Part shown: positions 42,815 to 53,513 of the stretch, piece by piece
Layout of the letters: every line of letters starts with the position of its first letter
Position numbering within the stretch: position 1 is the stretch's first letter
NCBI GenBank assembly: GCA_037349105.1
Contig: JAYJMM010000110.1
Location: 1,798,001 to 1,862,000, forward strand
Length of the DNA stretch: 64,000 nucleotides
Direction of reading: 5' to 3'
Source: Limnomonas spitsbergensis
Lineage: Eukaryota; Chlorophyta; Chlorophyceae; Chlamydomonadales
Position numbers and translations under genes: made by a program
Notes under the pieces: model-generated
Databases searched by the model: none
What the model saw: only the letters and a program-made list of their open reading frames with translations
What the model was told of the DNA's origin: nothing

Positions 42815-45780
42815 AATGACGTTACACCTGGGCACGGCTGAAATAAAGCCCGGCCATGTCGGCAACTGTTAAGTCTGGTACACAAGTCAAGGAAGAAGGC
42901 ACAAGAGGGACAAGTAATCAGAGGTGCTGCTGTGCAGCACAAAAAACGGCAGAGCAGTCGGGTATGTGACTTTTCAGAGGGCAGGCGCAGGTGCGGACGG
43001 GGTCACCAGGATCCCATGCAAACCCCCTCGCCATGTTGCAGGATTTCAAAATATTTGTCACCAATCTATCGATGGTTAAGTGCTTTTCTTTAGTGATGCG
43101 TTTCAAATTGCGCATAGAGAAGCGAAGCTGCAGCTGTCGGCATGTCGCGTGACACCAGGAGAGCGTGACGACACCTTACGTCATCCGCTGTGAGATCCAG
43201 CCTTGGTAGCTGAGTTTCTCATTTCTGCACCTCGGCCTTTGAGGTCTGACAGGAATAACCTTAATAAACACAGCCGGTTGATTTGCGCTGTAGCGCATAA
43301 AGTTTCCGGGACGTTCCAGAAACATCGGGCTGACAGACAGACTGACGGACGGACGGACGGATACGGGGTGACTCTGGGGGCTTCGCCCCCGCGACCTTCG
43401 GCCGCCTGGGGGGCTCTGCCGAAAAAGGAAAATAAGTTTACCGTAACTTCCAAACAACAAAAACAACAACGAAAAGGTCAGGCAGACCTTATCCCCTGCC
43501 CCTGAAGAGACTAGAGTTACAAAAATCCGAAATACAGGTTCCACAAAAGCCAAGGCCTCCCACTCCTACATGCGGGCTATCCTAGTGCCTGTCTCGTCGG
43601 GAGGAAAAAGGAGAGGAACTGAAGGCAAGAGGGAGGACATGGAGGAGCACAAAGGACACACACCCTCCCAGAAACGGAAAGGCGGACCGAAGGTACCCGC
43701 CCCTGAAAACAAGAGAGAGACAAAAAGGGAAAGAGCCAGTCCCCCTGGAGGAAAAACAAAGACAACAAACTAGCCCTCAACAAAGTCTAACACGTCGACA
43801 ACAAAAGCCAGAGCCTCCCACATACGCCTGCCCTAGTACAGCTGCTGAAAGTCTGTGGCGCTAGTGGCGCCTGCCGGGGAGCATGGCCAACCTCTCGCCC
43901 TCAGCCTCTCCTTCACGCTAGGGCAATGAAAGCACACATGCAGCGAATCCTCCACATGCTGGCCTTGTCCTCAGCCCAACACCGGTGGCAATAGCGTGTC
44001 ACGTTGCTGATCGTTGCGCCGTCCTCTATTATCAGCAGTGCTGACCGCTCCGAGTCGCAGCCTTAATTCAGTGCACACAAGCACACTCCCTCTTGCTGGT
44101 GCGGCTCCTTGCCTGCCCCGCTAGCAGTAGCGTGTCTCACCCTGACCCCTAAGCCGTCCTATAATGTCAGCCGTGTCAACCGCACCGAGCTGCAAACCCA
44201 AGTTGGGGACACAAGCACACGCCTTGTTGCTAGTGTGGTTCCAGTATGCGCCTCCCACCCCTGCCTGCCCCGGTATAGCTGGTGGAAGTCTGTAGCGTCG
44301 TTCGGAGGACCAGCCCACCCCCGCTCCCTAGATGCCGCCATGATGCTAGGGCATTGGACGCAAGTATGAAGCGCATCCTCTACATGCTGGCCATGTCCCC
44401 TGGCAGTAGCGCATGTCACGCTGCTGATCGTTGTGCTGTCCTCTAGTGTCACCTGTGCTGACCTCGCCGAGATGCAACCTTAGGTTTGTGCACACACGGG
44501 CACACGCCCTTCTGCTGGTGCGGCCCTTGGCATGCCGATGCGATTATCCCGGCACCTATGGATGCGATCATCCCGACACCTACAGACCTCTCGGCACCAA
44601 CCGATGCGATCAACCCGGCACCTACGGACCTCCCGGTCTCCCTGAGGGGGTGGGAGAGGGGTGGCCATCAGGGGCTAAGATTCCGCTGTTAAATCTTGCA
44701 AATCTTACCAGTATTTTGCATGGTTCCGCCTGTTACCCCACCGAATCCACATATGGTATGATACTGCATCCCTGTAATAACACGCGCTGTAGGCTGAAAC
44801 CAGGCGTGGTAGGCCGCCGCAGACCTGTGTTGGTGGCAGGGTCCGGAGGGTCTCACCGGCCGACGTCCTCCATCTGCGCCCGCTCATAGGCAGCGTCCAC
44901 TAGCGCTAGCACCTCAGAGCCGGGGAGAAGTTGTAGGCGAGCCGCTGCCTGACGCAGTTTGGGAAGGCTGCTCCCCACTCTAGCTTCTCTAAGGCACTTA
45001 GCAGTTCATTGCACCAGTTGCATCCACCAGTGGCCTTACTGGGCGCGAGCTGCATATCAGCTGATCAGCCGCCATGGCTGCCGCCATGAATGGGCTGTCT
45101 CCCTGTGCTGCCGGTGCTACCGCTGCATTGTAGAAGCGAAGCACTTGGCGCCACCAACCTCGTTGTAACGGTTGGATCAGTAGCTCCTGCATGTATCCCC
45201 AACCGGTGGCGGACGCTGGGAGCCCCGCTGCCTGGCACAAGTGCTGTAGAAAGCTGGACTGCAGCTTGTTGTGGGGGTAGTGTTGCAGTCAGATGTGTCC
45301 GGTGACCACATTACATCACCGTAGTTGGCTGCATGCGCTGCGTATGCGTATGCCAAATGATATGCCTCAGGTGCACCTTGGCTGCCATACGGCGGACACC
45401 AGCAGCCAGAGGCGCCTCTCTGCCATGCATGGCCTTCTTCATGCTACCGCTCTCGTGCTGAATGATGCCCAAGAACTTGAATTCTTGGACACGCTTTAGC
45501 ACTGTCCTATCGGGGCTGTACACGCAGATATGGGCTGGTTGCCGGCGCTGTGCTGCTAAGCGGCTGCCGAAATCTAAGATCTCAGCCTTGCTGACGTTGA
45601 CCTGGAGATGTTTGGCCGCCGCATATTCATGCAAGGCATCTAGCATGCTTACAGCATGTAGGATTGGGGTGTGTCTATCTAAGGGGCTAGGGCGGGACAG
45701 CATTTGATCTAAGACTGAACGTGCCTTTGTGAAGACGCACAGAAATTTAGCAGGAGTCCACCCATCTGAATTCCGAAGGT
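42815..45780 (-). mobile_element. Decayed non-LTR retrotransposon (LINE), minus strand
   Basis: On the minus strand, 45780 down to 45311 encodes reverse-transcriptase C-terminal sequence: KHLQVNVSKAEILDFG, then EFKFLGIIQHESGSMKKA, and GVRRMAAKVHLR. Frames then break up. Minus-strand sequence near 44420-44260 and again near 44060-43900 gives an H/C-rich stretch (HGQHVEDALHTCVQC) like the C-terminal zinc motif of LINEs, present twice. The part 42815-43800 matches 2889-3190 and is probably the 3' end. No intact frame remains; limits are approximate. Confidence 0.65.
43376..43390. repeat. GC-rich hairpin GGGGGCTTCGCCCCC
   Basis: A 5-bp G/C stem with CTTCG loop, preceded by (GACG)n and followed by 'gcgaccttcggccgcc'. 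Its exact reverse complement occurs at 50596-50610. Confidence 0.8.
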
Positions 45781-45785
45781 AGCAG

Positions 45786-46470
45786 GTAAGAGATCTGGTG
45801 GTAGGTGAGAGGTCTGGTGTCAGGTAAGAGATCTGGTTGCAGGTGAGAGATCTGGTGGCAGGTGAGAGATCTGGTGGCAGGTGAGAGATCTGGTGGCAGG
45901 TGAGAGATCTGGTGGCAGGTGAGAGATCTGGTGGCAGGTGAGAGATCTGGTGGCAGGTGAGAGATCTGGTGGCAGGTGAGAGATCTGGTGGCAGGTGATT
46001 GGTCCGGTTGCAGGTGAGAGATATGGTGACAAGTAAGACATCTGGTGGCAGGTGAGAGATCTGGTGGCAGGTAAGAGATATGGTGATAGGTAAGACGTCT
46101 GGTGGCAGGTAACCAAGAGATCTGGTGACAGGTAATCGGTCTAGTTGCATGTGGTAGATATGGTGGCAGGTAAGAGATATGGTGATAGGTAAGACGTCTG
46201 ATAGTAGATGAGATATGGTGACAGGCAAGACGTCTGGTGGTAGATGAGATGCCTAGTGCAGGCAAGAGGTCTGGTGACATGTTTAGAACAGTGCATACCT
46301 GCTGGGCCCTGCCGAACGCTCGGCCATGTGGGTCTGGTGACATGTGAGATGTCTGGTGACACATGCGAGATATGGTGGCAGGCGAGAGGCCTGGTGGCAG
46401 GTGAGAAGTCTGGTGGCAGATGAGAGATATAGTGGCAGACCGCAGATGACATATCTAGTGGCAGGTTAGA
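45786..46470. repeat. 19-nt satellite GGTGGCAGGTGAGAGATCT, ordered then degenerate
   Basis: About 18 regular units to ~46130 and more diverged ones to ~46470. Each regular unit contains CAGGTGAGA, a perfect plus-strand donor consensus. It abuts the LINE fragment and is outside any gene model. Confidence 0.92.
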
Positions 46471-46569
46471 GGTCTGATTTATAGTTGAGTGGCCATTATA
46501 TAATTTGGGCGCCCACGTGGCCATGTTCAGGACGCTGACAGACGATTGAGCTCCCACAGATCATGACGT

Positions 46570-46730
46570 GTGAACGTGTCATACGGTACAGATCAACAAG
46601 GGGATTCCTGATGTGCTGCTGCGCGGTATAAGCGCTGCGCGGACACATGCCTTTTTTTGCTGTGCGGACGATTTGCTCAAATCTTGAAATCAGGGGTGCG
46701 CGAACCCTATTCGGTTCTACGGTACCCATA
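46570..46730. mobile_element. Probable fragment of a TIR transposon (right end)
   Basis: 'tgctgcgcggtataagcgct' and 'gcgcggacac' are followed by 'ggggtgcgcgaaccctattc' and the end 'ggttctacggtacc'. The end matches those of the elements at 57164-57458 and 50438-51910. No matching left end is clear. Confidence 0.5.
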
Positions 46731-48478
46731 ACTTCAGAACTGCTTTATTGATTTACCCTGCAATGTTTTTTTACACCGTTCAAGGACAGCTTATTCCAAG
46801 AAAATAGCGCTGTGTCAACCTTAAAACACCCACACGTTGGGATCCGAACTCATTTGCAATCTCCACCCGTTCTTTTTATGGAAGGAGTCCTGAGGAGCAT
46901 CAGACTTGATGCATCAGACAGGCGCCCGAAAACAGGTTCTCACACTTAAACAAACCAACTACAGGACAGCAAAAATCCGAACCAACTAATGAGACAAGAC
47001 CATGCCCAACCAATGGGCACACATGAAGTTAACTGCCCACCGCTTCAAACTAAGCATCAAGTTGGCTTTCTATGCGGGGTATGATATACTGTCCAGCCAA
47101 GTTGTAGGGCTGGCAGGAAACGTATCTTGCAATCTACATATATACTTTGCATATGTACTGCGCATTCGGGCTTCTTTTAGTTACTTGGGGCATGGACGAG
47201 TGTGCCATCCCCACTCCGGAACCTGTCCCTGGCCTGCCACTCTGCTGGCATCGCAGCAAGCCTCCAAAACAAAACAGGTGAAACCCATTCAAAGTAAAAG
47301 GGGAACCCGACACGCCCTTGGCGCCTGGCCATGAACACAAACAATAACAGAGTCGCCGGGATCTCTGGAGAAGGCGCCATGGCCCCCAATGTACAACATA
47401 CACATTTTGGGTGACTACATGGGCTTCACCTACATAGCAAGCCATGCCACCTCACGTTCATCAATGCTTTCTCACGCAAAATTCATACCTTCCTTCGTTC
47501 CCAGCGAGTGGAAAGAAATACATCGTCCATCTCCTCCCAAGCCTCAATCAAAAAATTGACCATTGCCAGATAACAAAACTCCGATCTCCGACATGCATCG
47601 ATTCATCGATAGCCAGCCTCGCAGTCACGACCCTCCACACACGTCCCCAAAGGATCCCCAAACATCTCGCAAGCCTCCTCCTACGCCTCGAAGGCCCCCA
47701 CACCTAGACGTTCATTTCCATAAGGTTTCGAGCCTCAAAAAAGCAGGTAATAAAAACAACCCATTCAGCGTCAGAACCCCGATCCCCTGATCCCCTGAAC
47801 CCCTATTCCCTGATCCCCTGATCCCCATGAGCCCTCGTTAGACTCAAATTGAATTCGTTTAACACAGGGTGCTCCCTTGCAGTTTCTTGTAGTGTAAATA
47901 GACTTGAGAAAGTCTTACTGATGATACTAAAAACGTGCGCTAATACAAAGGGCGCGCTAATACCAGGGCCTCGACGGTGACCCTGCTCGAAGACTAGTGC
48001 TGCTGCCTTCTGCAAAAACGTAGGAGTCGCTAAATGCACAACCTGATCTACGTGGCAGCGATGCGCCTGTCAAAGGGTAAAGGGATAAGATATAGCTGGC
48101 AGGGGTTCCAGCCAGAAAATGCTCATATAAATGTTTCAAAGCAAATCCTCCTCACCATAAAATGATGCACAAGCCGAATGAAGGCACAAGCCCTAAAAAG
48201 GGGCACTGCAGTACCATGTTTTTTGAACTCATGGAACAGAGCCCCCCAAAAGACATACAGCGCAAACAAATGAGCACACACCCAAATCCACCCACGATCA
48301 GCAAGAGGCCTGACAGCAGAGCTTGCTGCATCAGGCCCCCAGGCCGCGATATATCTGAAGCGCATTAACGTGAACAATGCCACCTACGCCTAGGGAATCT
48401 TCCTCGCCCAGACGAGAGGGGAGACATGTCTGCAAGGCGTGTGCACCACCACTCCCCCTCCGCAAGACAGAGAGGACG
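46731..48478. other. Intergenic region, no gene seen
   Basis: Short unsupported frames only. 'ctgatcccctgaacccctat' type repeats lie at 47785-47830. The last part is downstream of the minus-strand kelch-RING gene and should hold its 3' UTR. Confidence 0.5.
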
Positions 48479-51400
48479 TCAAGCATCAAACACCTTGATC
48501 CTAGCAGTGATGGGCAGGCGGCAGAAGGGGCACTCGGGTAGTTGGCTGCCGCACGTGCCGCAGCTCTGGTGCCCGCAGTTGAACACGAGTCCGCGAGGCC
48601 TTTCGAGGCAGATGGAGCAGACAGGCGACCGGTTCTCAGAGGCCGCCTTCGCGAACTCGGCCGCCGCTGCGTCAGAGATGCGCCTGAGCATCACTGCCTC
48701 GCGCACGGCCCGCAGCCCGCACTCCAGCTCCGTCTCCACAGCCTGTAGCGCCCGGAGCGGCAGACCCTGCAGGGCCTCCGGGCTCAGCCTACACTCCAGC
48801 CTTTGATGCTCCGCCTGGGCAGCCGACAGAGAGGCGCCCAGCGCTGCAACCTCCGCCGCGAGCCTGTCCCGATGCGCCTCGACGCCGCCCAGCACCGAGA
48901 CCAGCTCCGTTGCGCACACCGTGGACTGGTGAAAGGCAGAGCTGCCGCTGTAGCAGCTCGCGTCGCTGGCGCTGTACAGCGGGTCGAAGCCGCCGCCGCC
49001 GTCCGTCAGCAGGCCCGAGGCCATCAGCTGCTGCACTGTCATCTGCTGTCGGGGCAAGCTGACGGAGCTGCTGCTGTCACAGCTGTCAATGCTGCTCAGC
49101 GGGGCAGACGGGCAGGCAGTCACGGGTGGCGGCTTGGATTCAGCCTCGGAGCGGGTTCTCTGCAACACGAGGGCGCCTGTCTGCTGCTGTAGCCGGGCGT
49201 ACCTATGACAGACAGACACGAATTATATTGAGTTATTAAGCTGCCCTTAAGAGAATGCCTACAAGCGCGTCCTTGGCTTCGTCATCATCATCATGGTCAT
49301 CATGGTCACTATTGCATCCGTACCAGCACAACAGGCATAGATTACCGTATGGTATGAAGGTGTGGGCATTTCATGCATGCCAGCACATCCTCTTTCGAGA
49401 GTCAGTGTCTCCGAGACCCTGCACCGATGCAAGCGGCATCCCAAGGCATCCCGACTCGAGCGCCTCCCAAACTGTTGCGATCCACCAATGTGAGCTTGAT
49501 CCCCCTTGTTCCCTGGAGTTTTTGCACCCAGCATCGCCTATTCACCTCCCTCCTTCCCTTCCCTTCCCCTCCCACCTGCTGGCCACCAGCCCGAGCTCCT
49601 TCACCAGCCCCTGATGCATCTTCCGCGTGCTCTCCGCCTCGGCATCTCTCTGAGCAAGCTGGCCCAGCGTGGCATCATGCTCGGCCCGCAGCGCCGCCAG
49701 CGCCGCTGCGTCTCGCGTGGCCTTCACCTCGGCTTCCTTCGCCTGCATCCCCGCCCGCGCAGCCTCCGCCTCTGCCTCTGCCGTCAGCAGCCACGCCCGG
49801 GCCTCTTCGCGCCGCAAGCCCTCAAGCACTTTCTCCGCGGCATCCACCCGATGTGACGCGTGCGCCTGGATCTCTTCCATGTTACGCTTGTACAGCAGAT
49901 CCTGGAGTTGAACCCGGATCAGACCCGTTGAGACTGAAGACTCCGAGATTCCACACGGTTCCCTGGGCTGGCCGGCATCGCCGCAAACAGCAGCGCCGAG
50001 GCCGGCTGGGCCGCCGCCGCCGGCAGCAGCAGCCGGCCTGCCACCACCACCACCGGCAGCGCCCAGGCCGGAGGAGCTGCGCAGCAGCATGTGCAGCTCA
50101 TCCGCGATGAGGCCCATGTCTGAGGAGAAGTCGGTGTCGAGCACTACGACATTGTCGAAGGTCTGCACACGCACGTGGACAGGCGGTTGGCAGGCGGCTC
50201 AGCTCATGGCATGAGGCTTGGCACTTTGTGGCCTTGGTCACTGCTTGCCACAGCCCTATCCAGCCAAGTTGGAGGTGAAGCGTATGAAGTGTGGCATGCT
50301 GTATAGGCTCAAAATCCAAGCAGCAAAGCTGTCACCATCTGAGTTAGGATGTTTACCGTGGGTCAGGATATTCACGGTGGATTAAGATGTCTACGGCCCT
50401 GACGGTCGTTTTTCAGTACACACCCATTTTCTAACTTACAGTAAAACCAGTTTGACTCTGCGCACAAGTTTTCCCCCCCTTCAAAATATGCAATTAATTA
50501 AAAAAAGCCTAGGGTGTGAAAAAGTGTGGACTTGTGAAAAAGTGTGTTCCCCCCCGCCTGGGGGTCCGGGGGCCAGCGGCCCCCGGTGGAGGTTTGGGGG
50601 CGAAGCCCCCAAATTTCAGGAACAGTGTGTGGTTTCAACTCTAGATTCTTGTCCCAAATCTGTTGTCATTTAACTGTGTTAGTCCATTAGTCCATTCAGT
50701 CAATGGCCCTGCCTCTCCCGGCCCAACCGCTGGTGGCCCTGCCTCTCCCGGCCCAACCGCTGATGGTCCTGCCTCTCCCGGCCCACCCGCTGATGGCCCT
50801 GCCTCTCCCGCCGGCTCAACCGCTGATGGCCCATGCCTTGCTGCAATCTTTGGAATCCCCTTAGGGCGCCCAGGCCTTTTCACCCCATGCCCATGTCTAT
50901 GAAGAAGTACGGGTTGTGACTGATGGCCGGAAAGAAAGCTGAGAATGCCTGCTTGGCGAGGAGAAGTAGCCCTCGAGAGATCGATTTCATCTTTTCGACG
51001 CTTCACGGGCCGCCCAGAATGACTAGAATCAGTAGATGATGTAGACATATTAAGCGATTCACGCGAGTCGATAGTGTTTCAATGATGCGGAGATTAAGGC
51101 GGTACCGAACAGCGATTGTGAGCGACTCCGGAGCGAGCTACAGGCGTACAGCCGCTGCGCAGCAGCGAAAAGCCCCTGGGCCAATGTTTCAGTCAGGCTT
51201 TTCCCCTCAAAATATAATTAATAAAAAAAAGCCCAACTATCGCCTGAGGCCATTTACCGCCTACAAAAAAAGCACTGCCGCGCACCCCGCTTTGGAATAA
51301 TTTTGTCAAATTTGTCGCGCAGCCAAAAAAGACCATACTCCGCGCACGCGCAGCTGATTCTTTTTTAAACAGTTGTTTACTTTATCGCGCAGCCGGTCCG

Positions 51401-53513
51401 AAACAATTAATTAAACACCGCGCAGCACTTTTAGTGACTGTCGTTTACTCAACTCCGCGCAGCGCTTATAGCCACTACGTTCAGTCAACTCAATACCGTG
51501 CTAATGAGGAGGAGAAGGAGGAGGAGGAGGAGACGGAGGAGGAGATGGAAAAGAGGGAGGAGAGGGAGAAGAGGGACGCCGCATACGAGCGTTGGCTATC
51601 CTATGCTACCAGGCCCACTGCCATGAAAGTCGGTAGCCATACAAGCTACCGGTAGTGTTCTGCGGTACTACTTGATCAGACTTGACAAGGATCACTGAAT
51701 GGTTGCCGAGTCGAACAGTTGCGCGCTAGCGCTTTTTTTTTGGAATATTTGGTGCCGGAAAAACTACGCGCACCCCCCAAAATAGTTGTTTTGGTCCGTG
51801 ACTGACCGGTCACGCACACTTTTTGCTATTATTTAATCTATCGCGCATACACTCCGCGCACCTCTGAAAATAATTAATTTAAAGGGGAGTCAGACCGGTT
51901 CTACGGTATCCTGATTTGACGCAGATTGCAGATGTTTTTACACAGAGGATAACACCACTGATGAGAGGAAGGAGCTTCCCATGCTTGAGGCAGTTTACAG
52001 GCGCAGGGACACCCCGCTGCCGAGCCCTCCGTATTCCAACACTCCCCAGCTACACTCCTCAGCTACACTTCTGAGGGGGCCAAGTGCAGCGCGGAACCAG
52101 CTGCTTGGGCCACCGACCGTAGGTCGGGCAAGCTTTGGCCTGCCGATGGTGGCTTGGTGCTCCCTTGAATCCAAACTGCATCCCATTCCCGCACCTGCTT
52201 AGCGTTGATGCCGCCATAGAGGAAGGTGCGGCCGTTGATGTGGCAGCAGCTGTGGTGGTAGCGGGGCGCCGGCGCCGAGTTCAGCTGCTTCGGTCTGTGC
52301 CAAGTGAACGTGGCTGTGTCGAGCACGTACGCGTCGTTGAAAAAGGTGCCCTGTGCGTTGCAGCCTCCGAACACGAGCATCTGGCAGGGAGCGATCAGTA
52401 CGGCTGAGTGGTTGGTGCGGGCGCTGGGCGCCTGCCCCTGCTGCTGCGGGTGCGACCACTCGTTGCGCTGCAGGGAGTAAACGCTGAGTGCATTGTCAAT
52501 GCTGCTGCCACTGGTGCCGCCGAAGCAGATCAGCGAGCCTCCCATATATTCCACATGGACGAGGCTCATGCCGCGCCGGGGCGCCGGCGGGCGGCCGCTC
52601 GGCTTCAGCTCTGTGAACTCCCCAGTGACCGGGTTCAGCTGGTGCAGGTCATTCGTGAGCTTCTTGCCCTGGCCTCCGAACATGAAGATGGTGGTGTCGT
52701 TGAGGGCAACCATGGCGTGCCCGGCACGGGCAGACGGCAGCGTGTTGTTCGAGAGTCGCCGCCACGTGGAGTAGGTGTCGGAGACCTCCAGGACGAACAG
52801 CTTATTGGTGAGTTTTCGGCCCTGCTGACCGCCGAACACGAACATGCAGTTCCCGATAGCAGCAGCCGCGTGCGCCATCGTCTTGCCGGGCCGGTCTTTG
52901 GGTGAGGCCGCGATTCGAGGGCAGGTGCCTCGCCACTGCATCGACTGCGTGTCCAGCATCCAAAGGTCGGCGTAGGTCGTGTGTCCTAAGAAAAGGTGGA
53001 ACTTTGCTCAAATCTCGAATCAAGCACCACCCTCCATTTTAACCTGTGAGTATCTCGGACGGGCTGGGACTGATGGTGAATGCATGCTTTAAATAACAAG
53101 TGCAGATGTTTCTCTAGCTGCTCACCTATGCCTCCGAACACAACCATCGTCTTCGCCTTGGTACCAATGCCGACACAACAAGCAGAGTGCGCCCATCGAG
53201 CTGCTGGTGTGCTGCTGCAGCTGGGATAGTTATAGAAAATCGATGACGGGACATCCTGTACCATGTTCCACGTTGCGCTGGAGGTAGAGTTCATTGTAGA
53301 GGCCAGCGACATGTGCTGGAGGTGCATCGAAGCACCCCCTGCTGCCATGATGCAGCTGGAGTGTTCTGATGATGGGCAGGCATTCGTGCTCAATTGCGTG
53401 TCTGCACTTCGACCACTGGAGGCACGTGAGGTGATGAAGCCTGCCAAGGTCTCACGTGACAGAGGTGGAGAGGGCAAAATTGCATGATCAGACACCTGTA
53501 CTTGTCTTGACAT
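48479..53513 (-). CDS. Kelch / coiled-coil / RING-finger protein, 4 exons
   Basis: Minus-strand exons: 53513-53126 (ATG at 53513), 52985-52195, 50162-49576, 49202-48479 (stop). 2490 nt, 829 residues, all phases agree. N-terminal half: six kelch blades marked by VVFGG, FVFGG, FMFGG, ICFGG, LVFGG and FLYGG (residues ~100-400). Residues ~470-590 and 690-770: Ala/Glu/Arg-rich coiled coil. Residues 784-816: C3HC4 RING, C-X2-C-X10-C-X-H-X2-C-X2-C-X6-C-X2-C, followed by RLPITARIKVFDA. The RING is closest in style to those of copine-like/RGLG ubiquitin ligases (CGHQSC). A RING with a substrate-binding beta propeller suggests an E3 ubiquitin ligase; that role is inferred. The second intron (2.0 kb) carries a transposon-like insertion. 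Confidence 0.9.
50566..50610. repeat. Two GC-rich palindromes
   Basis: 50566-50586 has arms CCGGGGGCC / GGCCCCCGG around AGC. 50596-50610 reads GGGGGCGAAGCCCCC, the reverse complement of the hairpin at 43376-43390. Such hairpins usually mark mobile short repeats in algal genomes. Confidence 0.8.
50641..51048 (-). CDS. Hypothetical 135-residue ORF inside the transposon-like insertion
   Basis: I do not recognise it. It starts at an ATG at 51048 and ends at 50641. The first half is Ser-rich and basic (SGRPVKRRKDEIDLS), followed by GVKRPGRPKGIPK, which contains an AT-hook-like GRPKG core. The second half repeats a ten-residue unit, GEAGPSAVGP, about five times. It may be the N-terminal part of an element protein that binds AT-rich DNA. 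It lies in an intron and on the same strand as the host gene, so chance retention is also possible. Confidence 0.4.
   Translation of the reverse strand: MSTSSTDSSHSGRPVKRRKDEIDLSRATSPRQAGILSFLSGHQSQPVLLHRHGHGVKRPGRPKGIPKIAARHGPSAVEPAGEAGPSAGGPGEAGPSAVGPGEAGPPAVGPGEAGPLTEWTNGLTQLNDNRFGTRI

Larger units (their letters stand above)
50438..51910. mobile_element. TIR DNA-transposon-like insertion in the kelch-RING intron
   Basis: Left end 'ttacagtaaaaccagtttga' with 'ctctgcgcac'; right end, read inward on the minus strand, 'gataccgtagaaccggtctg' with 'actcccc'. Both resemble the terminal repeats of the 295-bp element at 57164. Inside are repeated CGCGCAGC/CCGCGCAC motifs, AT-rich subterminal blocks ('tcaaaatatgcaattaatta' and 'tcaaaatataattaataaaa'), GC-rich hairpins, and an ORF on the minus strand. 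Limits are approximate and no target duplication is certain. Confidence 0.5.
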
